From Alisma plantago-aquatica (taxonomy: Eukaryota; Streptophyta; Magnoliopsida; Alismatales; Alismataceae): a DNA stretch of 64,000 bases. Position numbers and translations under genes: made by a program. The notes under the pieces are model-generated. The model searched no databases. It was not told the DNA's origin and was given only the letters and a program-made list of their open reading frames with translations. Location of the stretch: contig OY856409.1 in assembly GCA_963693085.1 (NCBI GenBank), positions 518,282,303-518,346,302 of the forward strand. Reading direction: 5' to 3'. Of this stretch, positions 1-12,615 are shown piece after piece (the stretch's first letter is position 1; each line of letters begins with the position of its first letter).

Positions 1-2440
1 GGAACTGCATAGGTCACGGTTCAATGTATCACAAGGATATACTTTTGACACTACACTATTGTATTAGTGATAAAGGAAGATCCAGCATATCTCTCACAAG
101 GAATTTTATTTGATTTTTGTATCATGTTATTTAAAGAGAAAATAGAAACACATGATTACTTACCTGATTTCTTAAAATGATATAAAAAAGGAAAAAAAAG
201 GTTTGTTCTTTGTATGCTCTTTTGAATTTTCTAACTCAGATAAAACCTCTTCTTTTGGTATATAGACTACAACATCAAACCTCCATATTTGTATGAACCA
301 TCAAAAATAGACAATTTCAAATAACCATTGACTTAGTTCTATTGAAGTGGGTTGTTAGTGGGTTTTCGATTCCTTTTAGTTTCTTCACTTTGCTATTTTT
401 TCTCTAAAAAGTTCATGCATACGGGTCACATTTTTGTTACTCTCTCCTATTTTATCTGCTTTGTAAAGTGCATGCTCTTTGTATCTTTATTAAGTGATGC
501 ATCATAGCTTTCGGGCTAAGTTTACTTGGTGATACATAGAGGCTTTCTAGAACAGTAACACAAAGTGTTAATCATTCTTTTTGGAACCATCTGAACCATC
601 ACTAGAGTGGGAAGGATAGTATGGGTTTAGATGTCATAAAGGCCTCTTCTTAGAGACTGAAGATGGTGGATATGCTCATGGGTGGTGGATCTTAATACCC
701 TATGAGGTTATCTACATGATGATGCTACAATACTTTGGGAAATAAAGGGGACATGGAGGATCAAGAGATGGAAAGAGGGTGGGAGTTTTGAGCTAAGGTA
801 ATATATAATCCAACATAAAGAACGAAAAGCGACACAATGAGGAAGACTACTTTTTTGCATGGTTCCAATGTTTTTGGAGTTATATGGAAGTAGGTATCAC
901 ACTCTTTGTATAGGCACCCACTCACGTGATTTGGGAATAATAAATTACACTTATGAGTAGATATATTTAGTTGAAATAAATGAGGATACACACAATTTGA
1001 AGATAAATATGCATGTGTAGGTAATACACATTATTTGGTAGGTTTAGAGAGAACAATTTCTTATGACCTAGAAGATCTCCATAACTCCTAATCACAACTT
1101 TTGCTTCACACTCTAGTGTTTGTTTAGCTAGAATATGAGATGATCATTTCTACTTCAATTCACTATTAAATATATACAATTGGTCACGAATTAAATTGAG
1201 GTTGATGACTATAATACAACACTCTACAGAGATATGAAGAGCATACATTAAACAAAGCAGGCACTTAATGAAAGAAAGAAAAAAGTTCCCCACATGTATT
1301 GTGCACTAGTGAGTTGTCTATTATGCATGGATTGGTAAGATTTCCAAACTATAAAGAAATGAACTAATTTAGGAATCAATACATGTAGGTTATGAGTATT
1401 GTTTTCATATATTCTCAATCAATAAATGCTCATTGTTTCACATATATATATCTATTAATCCAAATATTAAATGACTATCTATATGAGTGTAACTGGTTAA
1501 TGCAAAATTTTCATAGATCTTATATTATATTTTATTAATCATACAAAATGAGCAATTGTGCTACTCATTAGATAGGTTAATAATTTGGTTCATATGCTCT
1601 AATAGCATATTTTGGTAGTATCTAATCTCTATTTGTTATCTAGACTGTATGGTGGTGTTTTGTTATAAACGAAAGTCCATTATGGATCGAGTCTTCCATC
1701 ATATTACATAATTAATTTTGTTTCTTGATATATGATTATATTATGTTAAATAAGTTGGTTCCATATATTAAAAATACCATGTTCTTATAGGTGCAAGCAT
1801 GTCTCGATATTTTTTTAAAGTGCATCAATTTGATTATTTATTTTCAAAATGTTGATCATATATAGTAACTAAATGAATTACATCTTACAATTATTTTTTA
1901 TTTTATTAGTATCAATTCATATGGTTCATTTTTTCTAGTGAAATTTGTTTGAGTTAGACTTGGTTATTACAATGTCTTTGTACAAAATCTGCTGGAAATG
2001 ATACTAAGGATATGGGAAGGTGTCACGAGGATGGTGTCTTTTATCCACCTAAACATTTTCTCTCTTACCCATTTAGAGCACAACCACAATTGACCTTTTG
2101 TAGGTTCTTATAACCAAGGCTTTCTTAGTACTCATATGTGGATGAAGAAAAATCTTACGGCTCAAGTAGTTCTAGTGACAACTTCGAACATGAATGTCGT
2201 ATGTTAATTGGTTGCAATATTTATGCTAACTTCAAATAGGAAGTGGGGTGCAAGAATATCCACCGTAGAAAGCTTAATATAATAGATCAATGATCAATAG
2301 GTTCCGTTTTCAGGGCATCCCATTTACTATATTTATATCCTACGTTTCCTAACAACCCATTAACACACCCAAACCTTTTCTTTGCCATATCCGGATAAAA
2401 AACTAAATTACTCTTCAAAAATTAATAGAAATAGTTCCTC
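1..2440. other. Intergenic DNA, no gene recognised
   Basis: AT-rich sequence with stop codons in all frames and only one short open frame (761-991, minus, 76 codons) that resembles nothing I know. I see no LTR ends, primer-binding site or RNA gene. It may be decayed transposon sequence, but nothing in it proves that. Confidence 0.5.
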
Positions 2441-2448
2441 TTCTGTCT

Positions 2449-3879
2449 GGGCTGTAAATGGATATGGCTGTAAATGGGTAGGGTATGGTGCGGTTACGGT
2501 CATATCCATAACCATAACCATCTAGTTAAGCGGGTATGGGTATGGGTATATACCCGCTTTGTCAAAATCTATACCCGCATCATACATATATCCACATAAC
2601 CATTGGGTATATGGATGGGTAATTGGGTATACGGTTATTGATAAACATGCTATAATAATACACTACAAATTTTGAGATATACCAAACTGCCACACTTAAA
2701 TGGGTAGGTTATGGAAAAATATCATTCAAGGAATATAGGAGAGAAGAGCAGAATGAGAGAATAACTTTATGACCTTCTCAAGTTAATGAAATGTACTTGT
2801 GTCGCTATGAGGGTGTGTTGGTGGGTTTATTTATTTTATTATTGCAAGGTGCTTATCTATGTTAGATGTGAGTGCTATGATATGGAACTGACATTCTAAT
2901 ATAAATGTTTACTATGATAAAGTCCTTATACCATCTAGTTGTGAGTCCTACAATATACACTATTACATTCTAATATGAATTATCTATAAAATCATATAAT
3001 TAAATGGGTATATGGGTATACAGGATATGGGTATTTGTATAATCATAACCTTACCCAGTGAGAGGCGGGTACATGAGTATAAGGGTAAGCGGTTATATGG
3101 TTATAAAAATTTATACCCATGACGGATTTAGAGGGTATGGGTTCGAGGTAAGCGGGTATACCCATATCCATTTACAGCCCTAGATATGGATATACTCACA
3201 TACCCTCAAATCCATACCCATTAAACCCTACATGGGTATAAATTTCTATAACCTTATAACTGCTTATCCTTATGCCCGCATACCCGCCATTATGGTTATT
3301 TTATATACCCATACTATATATACCCATATACCCATTTACTATTATTTTTATGTAAATAATTTATATTAAAATATAATGGTGCATATTGTAGGAGTCACAT
3401 CTAACAAGTAAATGTACCTTAAAATAGTAAATATTTACATTACAATATAGTTGTCCATATTCTAGCTCTCAATTCTATTAAATATAAGTACCTTACAGTA
3501 GTACAATGAACAAATTCATTGATGCAGCTTTATAGCCACACAAGTATATTTCATTAAATTAAGAAAGACATAAAGTCATTCTCTCATTCCGCTCCTTTCT
3601 CCTCTCTGTATTGAATGATATTTCTCCATTTCATATCCATTTAAGTGTGTGGTAATTTGTTATATCTCAAAGTTTATGGTGTATCATTGTAACAAGTGAA
3701 ACATAACCATACACCCAATTACCCATCCATATATCCAGCGGTTATACGGATATAGGTATGTTGCGGGTATAACTTTTGACGAAGCGGGTATATAACCGTA
3801 TCCATGTCTACTTAACTAGACAGTTATGGTTATAGATATAACTATACCCGAACCATACCCTATTCATTTATAACCCTAC
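2449..3879. mobile_element. Palindromic foldback element, hAT-like (8-bp target duplication)
   Basis: The block is one long imperfect inverted repeat centred near 3182, with arms of about 700 bp. The left end reads GGGCTGTAAATGG followed by many GGGTATGGGTA-type words. The right end is the reverse complement of the same pattern (CCATACCC, then CATTTATAACCCTAC). An exact 8-bp duplication TTCTGTCT flanks it (2441-2448 and 3880-3887), the size typical of hAT transposons. Each arm also starts and ends in inverted copies of the terminal motif, so it looks like two MITE units joined head to head. There is no transposase frame, so any movement would need a transposase supplied from elsewhere. The hAT assignment rests on target-duplication length alone. 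Confidence 0.75.
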
Positions 3880-3888
3880 TTCTGTCTG

Positions 3889-5149
3889 TTTCTCCCTTTA
3901 TTCAACCAACCTCCTTCGGCGACATTATGTCGTTAATGTAGTTCTGGAGCTTGTGTGAAGCTTCATACACTATGCTACACTCCTACTTATTCATGTAATT
4001 GTTGTATGACACCCATGCTAAGTAGATACTATGTATCATTGTATCTTGCTCGTCCCAAGATGCTTTGGTTGCACCATTTCACTATGATTCCGGTAGTGGG
4101 GACGACATTCTACCCATTCCGACAAGATGTACCCATGAAGATGTAGCATCCACTTCAACAACACTCTACATGCTCCCAAAAAGATCTTTCTCGACCTACG
4201 CTCCCAACAATCATTTCTATTATTACCATAGCACACAACATGCACCTCTATCATTCTGGCAACAAAATGACCTTCAATGTTTCCTTATGTATGATGCACA
4301 CCATATGTGGATCCGACAACTCATGCACATTCTCCTACTTTTATCTATGTTTATTCTGTGAATATGACAACGGTCATTTAGTAATATTTACAATACTTTT
4401 GTTTTCATAACAAATGGATGTAAAAGTGAGAATAAGTATAATATTTTATGTATATTAAGCAACTTTCGTATATGATGAAGTAACCAGTTACAATGTCAAG
4501 TGTCCTAGACGAAGGTGTTAGAACATTATATACTTTGATAGATTTAAATTAGATATTGGACCCTACACGTTGCAAGAAAATATATTTTGTGTTGCATCAA
4601 TAACTCTCACATTTGACATCTTAGTGTGTATTGAAGAGACAACGAATTGGTTCTTGTTGTTTTTATAATGTGTATCGTGTTACAACAAACGTAATGGTAT
4701 TGCTTTGGTAATTGTGTAGTCATATTATTTTATATGTTAGGTATTTGACCAGTCACACATTTATTGGAGTGACATTTGAAGGTCGATCGGCATTCTATGA
4801 ACAATACAAGATACAGAGAAAATGGGGGAAGGGGATGGATAATATAAGTTTTTAATTCATATTTGTGAAGTAGCATTATTAATAATTTATTTAAGTATAC
4901 ATTTATGTGTGTTTTGATATAATATTTTACGTTCACAGACATTAAATTAACAGATCATGGCTTTGAGAAGTTAGCTGGATATCTGGGTTTGGTATCAAGT
5001 GAAAGTGTTTTGAAAATTTCATGCAAATTCATTGAACTACTTACAAACATGAATAATAGAAAAAAAAAGTAAGAAAACAAGTAGAGTTAATTTCTGAATT
5101 AAGTTGTATCAACCCTATCTCTATGTGACAACATCAATTCCAAGTTGTT
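3889..5149. other. Intergenic DNA, no gene recognised
   Basis: Directly right of the foldback element. An open frame of 98 codons (4065-4361, plus) overlaps shorter frames on both strands. It has no recognisable domain and no sign of introns or a promoter, so I do not call it a gene. The rest is AT-rich with nothing identifiable. Confidence 0.4.
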
Positions 5150-5217
5150 TATATATATATATATATATATATTAATATATATATATATTAATATATATAT
5201 AGTGTGTGTGTGTGTGT
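5150..5217. repeat. TA/TG microsatellite
   Basis: A run of TA dinucleotides broken by two TTAA steps and ending in a short TG run. It lies about 28 bp left of the inverted-repeat element at 5245-5512. Confidence 0.9.
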
Positions 5218-5244
5218 CCTCGCTACCCATGTGGGTAACTAAGA

Positions 5245-5512
5245 TTCGCTACCCGTGCATCGGTTTTGTAATAGGAAGGCATGTATTTGTAATGAGACGG
5301 TCCAAATTGTAGTAGACAGACTAATTTTGTAAATACGGTGTGATGTTTGTATTCTCCATCTGGAAATAGTAAAATATATATTTATGACTGTAACAACATT
5401 GTAATACAAAACGAGTGTTTGTATTACAACTTTAATCATCTCATTACAAATTTGGACCGTCTCATTACAAATGCATGCCTTCCTATTACAAAATTGATGC
5501 ACGGGTAGTGAA
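5245..5512. mobile_element. Short inverted-repeat element (MITE-like)
   Basis: The ends are inverted copies: the left starts TTCGCTACCCGTGCATC and the right, read on the minus strand, starts TTCACTACCCGTGCATC. Similarity continues inward for about 65 bp (TTTGTAATAGGAAGGCATG, then TTTGTAATGAGACGGTCC). The motif TTTGTAATGAGAYGRT is repeated again inside the right arm. There is no coding capacity. No convincing target duplication is visible, only a possible 2-bp GA, so the superfamily is open. An open frame of 96 codons crossing it is a by-product of the repeat. Confidence 0.7.
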
Positions 5513-5527
5513 GATATACCATACACC

Positions 5528-5620
5528 ATATATATATATACATATATATATCACTATATGTATATCTATATATATACATGCATATATATATGTATATATA
5601 TACACACACATACACATATA
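5528..5620. repeat. TA-rich microsatellite with CA tail
   Basis: Mixed TA/TATG/CATA repeats ending in ACACACA. Together with the run at 5150-5217 it brackets the inverted-repeat element, so that element probably landed in or near a TA-rich tract. Confidence 0.85.
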
Positions 5621-8600
5621 GGTACATAACTAATTTGTGAAGTACATCGTAACTCACCTTCTACTTCAAACTGACTTAGAGTGATATTTATAAATATACA
5701 TAAGAAGAGATTTCCATTATAAAGTATGTTTTAAAGATATAAGAGTAAAAATTGAATCTTATTGAATTGCATGCACACTAACTCGTTCAGTTATATAAAT
5801 GCATGCATATAAATCTTTTTTGTAAATGTTCATAATTTATATTGAAATGTCTTTTCCTAGTCCATATGTTGATAACCATGGTATAGGATCTATTTTAAAC
5901 AAAAACTCCTTTAAAATAGATGGAAATACCATCCTACATAATTGTTATTTAAGATAAGGTATGGAAGGAAAACAATGATCATTTCAAAGATGAGAAATCA
6001 ATCAATGAGATGTAAATAAGAACATAGATTAAATGGTCCAAAATTACCACTACTATCATTGGCTTACCACAAGATTCTACACATATTGAAAGTATACCCT
6101 TCTACCACTCAATAAGAACACACAAAAATCATGATGAAAACATTTCAAAATCTCTATCATTTATTGTTGGTTCCTTTTATGACATAATTAATCTATAAAG
6201 AAAGGTCTCTTTACCAATCTTCCTAACTTATAAACAAACTATATTGTTTATAGTACTTATTCATAACGATTTTATGTCCTCATTGTAATTAACAGTTTCC
6301 ATCCTGGTCTTACAATTGGGAAATATGACCTCAATTGTGACATCCCTATGTCATTATTGGAAACAAAGTATCTATGTCAGGATGGGAAGATGGGATATAT
6401 GGGTGTACCCACCCCACCTATGAAATTTGATCTCAAACATTGCCTACTTGTATAACATACCAAAACCTAACTCTTAGCCCAAGAAACCTTAATTTTAAGG
6501 TTTGGATGCTTTTGGGTTTAGCTTAAGATTAAACCTCCAAACATGGTATAAGTTACACCCTTATAGACCTATTTATGTTTAATAAGTAACTGGTTGGTAT
6601 GATATATGAATAATGGATTAGGTAACTATGAACGTCCTTAATATAAATATTAGGAATCATATAATGTGCAAGAAAGGTCCTTTATCGTTAATAGTATGCA
6701 AACAGTAAGCAGATATTATTAAATTTATCAATATTGAATAACAATACATCTTTTGACCATAGTGTAAAAAATTATATATCGAATAATGTTAATAACTCAT
6801 ACTAATAAAATAAACTGTTAAGGTACAATCCATAGATCCATGCAAAATATTTGGCAAGTTTCATATACATAATAATTTGTGCAATATAAATGTGTGCCCA
6901 ACCAGTCAATAAGATAACTATTCCAATTGATATAGTTGATACTGATGGAAGAAAATTTGAATTTATCCATACTAATAATATGTAGGGAAATGCATGAATA
7001 AGTCATAAAAAGGAAATAAAGGATAATGGAGATTTCATTTTGATTTAATTGGAAAGATGATATCACTAAATGTCTTTGAAAGGAAACTTGGGTTAAATAG
7101 AGGATGTTGTTACATACAATAGGTAAGTGAAGTCATTCATGACAAAACAATCATAAAAAACCTAATGTCAAAATATTATCCATAAAGATATTTATTTTGT
7201 GAATAAATATACAAATAACCACTAACCCTAATCCATTAGATTTCCTAATAAATAGTCTCAATGGAAGAAAATAAATTTACATTTAGATTCCTCATGTTTT
7301 ATTTATATTGAGGCACAACTTCCACATTAAATTAGTAATCCTAAATGCCTTAAATTTATTTACAAAAAATATAAGACAACTCAAATATATTATATAATGT
7401 AATCATTTATCCCAAAGTGGAAACTAGTCTTGAGAGTGTATAGTGTTTTTGTGAGGAGCAATATTTTTCTTTGTGATTTTCTCTCTTGTTTCTTCATCTT
7501 TCTCAGGATTTCTTTGTCATTGAATTCATGGTTATTTTCCACACTATTTCATCCTAAATGTTTGGGATTTCATATCTCCAAGACCCAAAACGAAATATGC
7601 CTCTTTCCTCCTTTATTCCCCCCATTTTGCTCTACTTTCCCTTCTCTTCACAAATTAGAGTCACCGGACCCCCAATAAAACCCTTGTATGACCTTTTTTG
7701 CATCAACAAGAATCATGCCTTGGTGATGGCTTGGCCTCTTATATCCCCAAACTTGTTTGTCCAACTCCAAACAACTCCTACTACCACTAGAAATAATTGG
7801 TTCATCACCGAGACTCTAACCTCCAAGACCACACTCAAGGCTCTAGAACAACTACCTCACATCCTTCGAAACTCCTCAAAGAGTTGTCCAATCAAATTTG
7901 AGGTGTGGATGATCTTCCCTATTTCTCTCTCCTTCAACTATTCCATAGATCCTCAATTTCTTTCCTAGCAATCACACATGGATTTTCTTGTTTCTCTTTT
8001 GTGTGTACTTCTCGTGGTTGTAGAGGCCTCACCCTGAATTCATGTTTTGCTTGCACTAGCTTCCTTCTACTTCCCATAGTTGCCTCTCTGACTGTTAATG
8101 GACCATGTGGCTCTCTTGAGGTAGCTTTTGGTCTTGTTGAGTTGGAGTAGAGGTCAAAATTTCAAAATGATCCTTGCTCAAGATTGATCGAGAGTAGATC
8201 TTGATTGTCCTTCTCATATTCTTACTTTCAAATCTCTGAAGACTGGTCATAAATAGGAAGAACATGACCCCATGTGATAATCCATCTTTTCCTTCTTTTT
8301 TATTTTATTTTGTCACACTTTTTAAGAGTGTTATCATCTTTTCCCCCTTTTATTTCACCTAATATCATGTGGCGCATTCAAACAATAACAATATGCGATT
8401 GTATCATTTCACACAAAATGGTTTTGAATGTTATGTAAGAGTATGTCAGTAATCAGACATAGTAATTTTTTTTAGTGAATCAACAATTCGATTTATTTTA
8501 GATAATTTATAATATAATTATATAGCTCATAAAATAAAATAAAATATGTTTGTATTTGTGACATTTCCTTTACACAATGGTATAATTTTCATCACCTAAT

Positions 8601-9205
8601 ATCAACATAAAATATATGTGATTTTTAACAAGTCTTTTCATTGGCCAAAATTTTTTTAATTCATTTGTAACAAAATATAAGTTAGATAAATAAATTAAAA
8701 TTTCATATGGACTCAGGAAGATACAACCTATAAGATTGTGCCAGTTTGATAACCTAATCGAATTATAATAAAATGGTGATTACTAGGGTTTTTGTGATTA
8801 ATGTGAACTTAACTCTAACTTTATAGTGTGTTTCATAGGTGGCTTGGAACCCTTATCTGAATCTAGGATTTAGTTAGGATCTTGTTAGATTGTATATGAG
8901 GCATGTTGCATTCCCCTATGAATCATATATATGGAGCAATTATTCTCTTATTTCTCTCTTGAACCTCTTTGATGCATTAGTATATTGAAATTCCTCTTTC
9001 ATGTTTTTATTGGTACATATGCATTCAATTTATTGGAATAGATCTTCTTATCTCCTTAATTTGTTGGATATGCTTATTTGTCTCTAAAGTTATATCTTGG
9101 TCATCCTATTCCATGTGGTAACTTGACTTTGAAAATTTGAACTAAACAAAACCCTAACTTTCAAGTGGTGGACTTTTATGATCTTATGATACAACTTCAT
9201 TGGGT
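5621..9205. other. Intergenic DNA, nothing identified apart from one unassigned open stretch
   Basis: AT-rich sequence without LTR ends, tRNA or recognisable protein. The only part that stands out is 7430-8150, listed separately. Confidence 0.4.
7430..8150 (+). other. Unassigned stretch with overlapping open frames
   Basis: Three overlapping plus-strand frames lie here: 82 codons from 7430, 136 codons from 7558 (the longest unexplained frame in the flanking DNA) and 81 codons from 7905. The stretch is richer in C and T than its surroundings. The 136-codon translation has no motif, signal or domain I recognise. It could be a decayed exon, a transposon fragment, or a chance opening caused by the pyrimidine-rich composition. 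I do not assign a function. Confidence 0.15.
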
Positions 9206-9209
9206 GTAT

Positions 9210-9453
9210 GGTTTTAGTCCTCCTACCAATGCACTGAGGTTTTAGTTCTCCTACCGATGCACTGAGGTTTTTGTTCTCCTTTAAAAAAAAATTGGAAGTG
9301 AAGTTTTAGTCCTCCTACCAATGCACCAAGGTTGTAGTCCTCCTGCAATATATTATTTTTAGGCACTAAGGTTTTAGTCCTACTACCATGCACTGAGGTT
9401 TTCATCCTCCTACAAACTCTATATTTATTTGACACTAAGGTTTTAGTCCTCAT
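9210..9453. repeat. Degenerate minisatellite
   Basis: About seven imperfect copies of a word close to GGTTTTAGTCCTCCTACC, each usually preceded by GCACTGA or GCACTAA and separated by 10-30 variable bases. The spacing is irregular, so this is a clustered word repeat and not a strict tandem array. It is translatable on the minus strand only because the repeat lacks stops there. Confidence 0.75.
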
Positions 9454-12400
9454 GTCCCTTAGAATTGAATACATGGGTTCCTACCCTACTTTTTAGTATG
9501 TGCTAGTCTACTTATTACTTACCAAGCACTATTTATGATTGTGATATTTTTTATGAGATTGAATAAGATAAGAAACTCTATTATTTTTTATATTCTTTAT
9601 GTGTTCCATTTTATATTCACTTCTGTGTTCTCTTTCCCTCTTGATTTGAGAAGACTTGATAATTATATATTTGTCCTTTTCCCCTATTAGTTCTCAATAC
9701 TTATTCATATGTTCATACCTGCATTGTTATGTTGACAACATCCACTTTATATTCTTTTGTGAGGCATGCTTCCAATCCCTTATGTAAAGGACATGGAGGG
9801 CTTGATATGATAGACTAAAATTGGCTAGGTGGAGTTGATACTTTGGAGATAGACTTGAAATAGGTTGGACATCCATCTTCTTAGTGAATAAGGTGTTCCT
9901 TTCATGTAAACCCCAAGTTCAACATTATTATATAGTGTTGTAAATGCAAATCATCGTGGTATCTTATTCTATTGTCACTCTTGTATGTCATTCATTTGTT
10001 AAATGAAACATGTTAGTGGGTTTGGATCAGATGGGTTATCTTTAATTAAGTAAGGAGTGGATCCCCTCTCAGGACCCACACCTTACAACTTGTGTATCTT
10101 AGTACTAACCAGTAAGAAATAAGAATGGTGTACAAGCAGAGGTCAACATTTAGGATCTTGGTTGTCTTGTTATAAAAAAATGTGGATGGATCCTTGAGGG
10201 ATAAAAGAACAAAAAAATATCCTATGAACCCAATACTATAAAATTTGTGATTTATGCTCTCTGCTTCCTAGTGAGACTCTAGGGGTGTCTATCAGTTGGA
10301 ATGGGAGGTTATGCACATGGTTAGTAGTTTACCATTGAGTTTGGGGGAAACTATAACACCTTAACTTGAGGATTTCAATACTTTTGAACATAGCAGGTAT
10401 GCCCACTAGGATATGAAAGATATCAATCAGTCCATAGGTTGATGGACATGACTTAGATTGCCCCTTTCTAATTCTTAAACCCATGAAAAGTCTATTGGGT
10501 TCCATATTCTAGCCTAAAAACTATGAAAATTTCCATAACCATGGCCAAATTCTAAGTTTCTATTAATTTTATGAAATATTTAGTGGAGATGGTGGTAAAA
10601 TGTGTACGGAAAATGAATGGTCACGGTACATTTCATCCACTTTTTGTTGTAGGTTGGGGACCAACAATAGAATATAAATAGTTTTCTCTTCTCTATACAA
10701 GACTGAATTCTTGAGATGATACTGACACATTTTTAATAGCGGATTTTTCCTACTAACAATCATTTTAGTGGATGTGGTGTGTTTGCTCCTCTCTATAAAA
10801 GACTGAATGCTTGAGATAATTCTGACACATTTTTAATAGTGGGCTTCCCTACTAGGAATCTTTTTGGTGGATGTGGGTCTTATTAAACTTATATTGATAG
10901 ACATATTAGAAAAGTGAAATTCTTTGGAATTTTAAAAGGGAAGCTTAGGTATTCGTGTCAACCATAGAAAGAAACGATGCAATGAAAACTTGATTTGTAT
11001 GTATTCAAAGATTCAAAGCAAAGTGATCTTAAACTCTCTAATATTTATCATTATTGGATATCAATTAAAAACAATAGTGTGACTTTCTCAATAAGAATTA
11101 AAATAATGGCATCGTTTCCTAAGTTGACCTAATAAATAATTAGCCTACGACAACATGCTTTATCATGATGATTTATCAACCTCACTAATTCTCTTGAGAA
11201 AATGTAGGAAGACAAGATTTATCGATATAAATGTGGTAACATAAAAATATTAGTTAGGTACCTACTCATAATAGGCCCATGTTCTTAAGGCATATAATTG
11301 GAATGAAACTCAAAACATGAAGGAGTTCATCCTATGTGTGTTTGTATGTTTGTGTGTGGGTGTGATGACCCTCTCTATCAAAATTGAACAGTTTTCCTCA
11401 TACACTATAATCTTGTGGGTTCCTTCCCTTTTCTAAGAATAGCACTCTAGTGGTCATGAATATAAGAGTGATCCTTGTTTCTTTAACCATCTCACTCATT
11501 TTGTTCAATAAAACCCAAGTTGTAGTTGACGTGGGTGGGAAAGAGGGTGTATGTATTGTCATATCATCTCCCGTTACTCTGAGAAGGGCCACAATCTAGT
11601 TCATCTATATGAATGTTGTGTTACCCAAACTATACATCAATAAGAGTGATAAGGTACCAATTAAAGATGAGTAGGGATCCAATTTGTCCCTATACAAGAC
11701 CATAATAGTTCATTTTTAGTTCAAAGTGTTGGACGATTGGTATTGCTCGAATTTATTATCAAAGACTAGGATGGTCTAGTTTATGGTAATATACCATTAC
11801 CCCTATGAACCTAATTAACATTTAGTATAGTATATATTTGATTTTTATATCATAGTCTAGAGCACAATGTTCTAATTTGAGTGCACAATCTAGTAATTTT
11901 GAGAAACCAATGATGATTGAAGCCACATTTACCTATTTTCAATGTGTTTTGGCATTGAAAAGGGTTTTCTCCAAAACAATATGCATGTCAAGAGGGAATA
12001 CTTTGGTATTTATGTTTATTTGGGTATAAGTTATATAACAAAAAGAAAAAGTTTCAAATCTCAGTGATCCTAGTCTTGCATAATTGCTAGATTAATATGA
12101 GGACTTCTTGGTTTTCATTTGTTGTTAGAATTTGTTTAAGGATTGTTATACAATTGGATTGATACAATACTTGATCACGTTCAAGGATTAGGAATATAAA
12201 TGCACGTATTTAATCATATGGTTCACTTTGTCTTGACTGTGAATGTTATAATGACTAATTTTTGGATCTTGAATCTTGAACAAGTAAAAATTATTGCTAT
12301 TTTCAATGAGCCATTTGGATTGAATTATACTTACTAGACTAGTCATAGATATGTTGAGGATGTCATTGATTTATATTCATTGATTATGACTTGAAGTTTG

Positions 12401-12615
12401 TCAAATATTAACCATGGTTGAAGTTTTGAAATTAATTTCATGTATTTTTATTATGGATCTTACAAGATTCCTTTGTCTATATAAAATTTATTAAGAAACA
12501 TAAGAATGTGTCTTTAGAGACCTATAAGGGTGTATTATATCTTATCTTGAGTGATTGAAATGTGTCTTCAATTAGTGGTCATTTACAAATTATTGGGGAA
12601 CCACCATTTGATGAG
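9454..12615. other. Intergenic DNA left of the G1 element
   Basis: AT-rich, no gene recognised. It contains one local tandem duplication (10681-10877). The last five bases, ATGAG, would be the left target duplication of G1 but cannot be confirmed because the right end of G1 is missing. Confidence 0.4.
10681..10877. repeat. Tandem duplication, two units of about 100 bp
   Basis: Units at 10681-10780 and 10781-10877 share CTCTATA-AAGACTGAAT-CTTGAGAT, CTGACACATTTTTAATAG and GTGGATGTGG in the same order. They are roughly 80% alike by eye. No coding or RNA structure is evident. Confidence 0.8.

Noticed and set aside
5436..5657. 73-codon frame
   Set aside because: It is a translation of the TA/CA microsatellite and the edge of the inverted-repeat element.
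9955..9966. Primer-binding-like TGGTATC
   Set aside because: It continues TTATT instead of AGAGC, and no LTR end precedes it.
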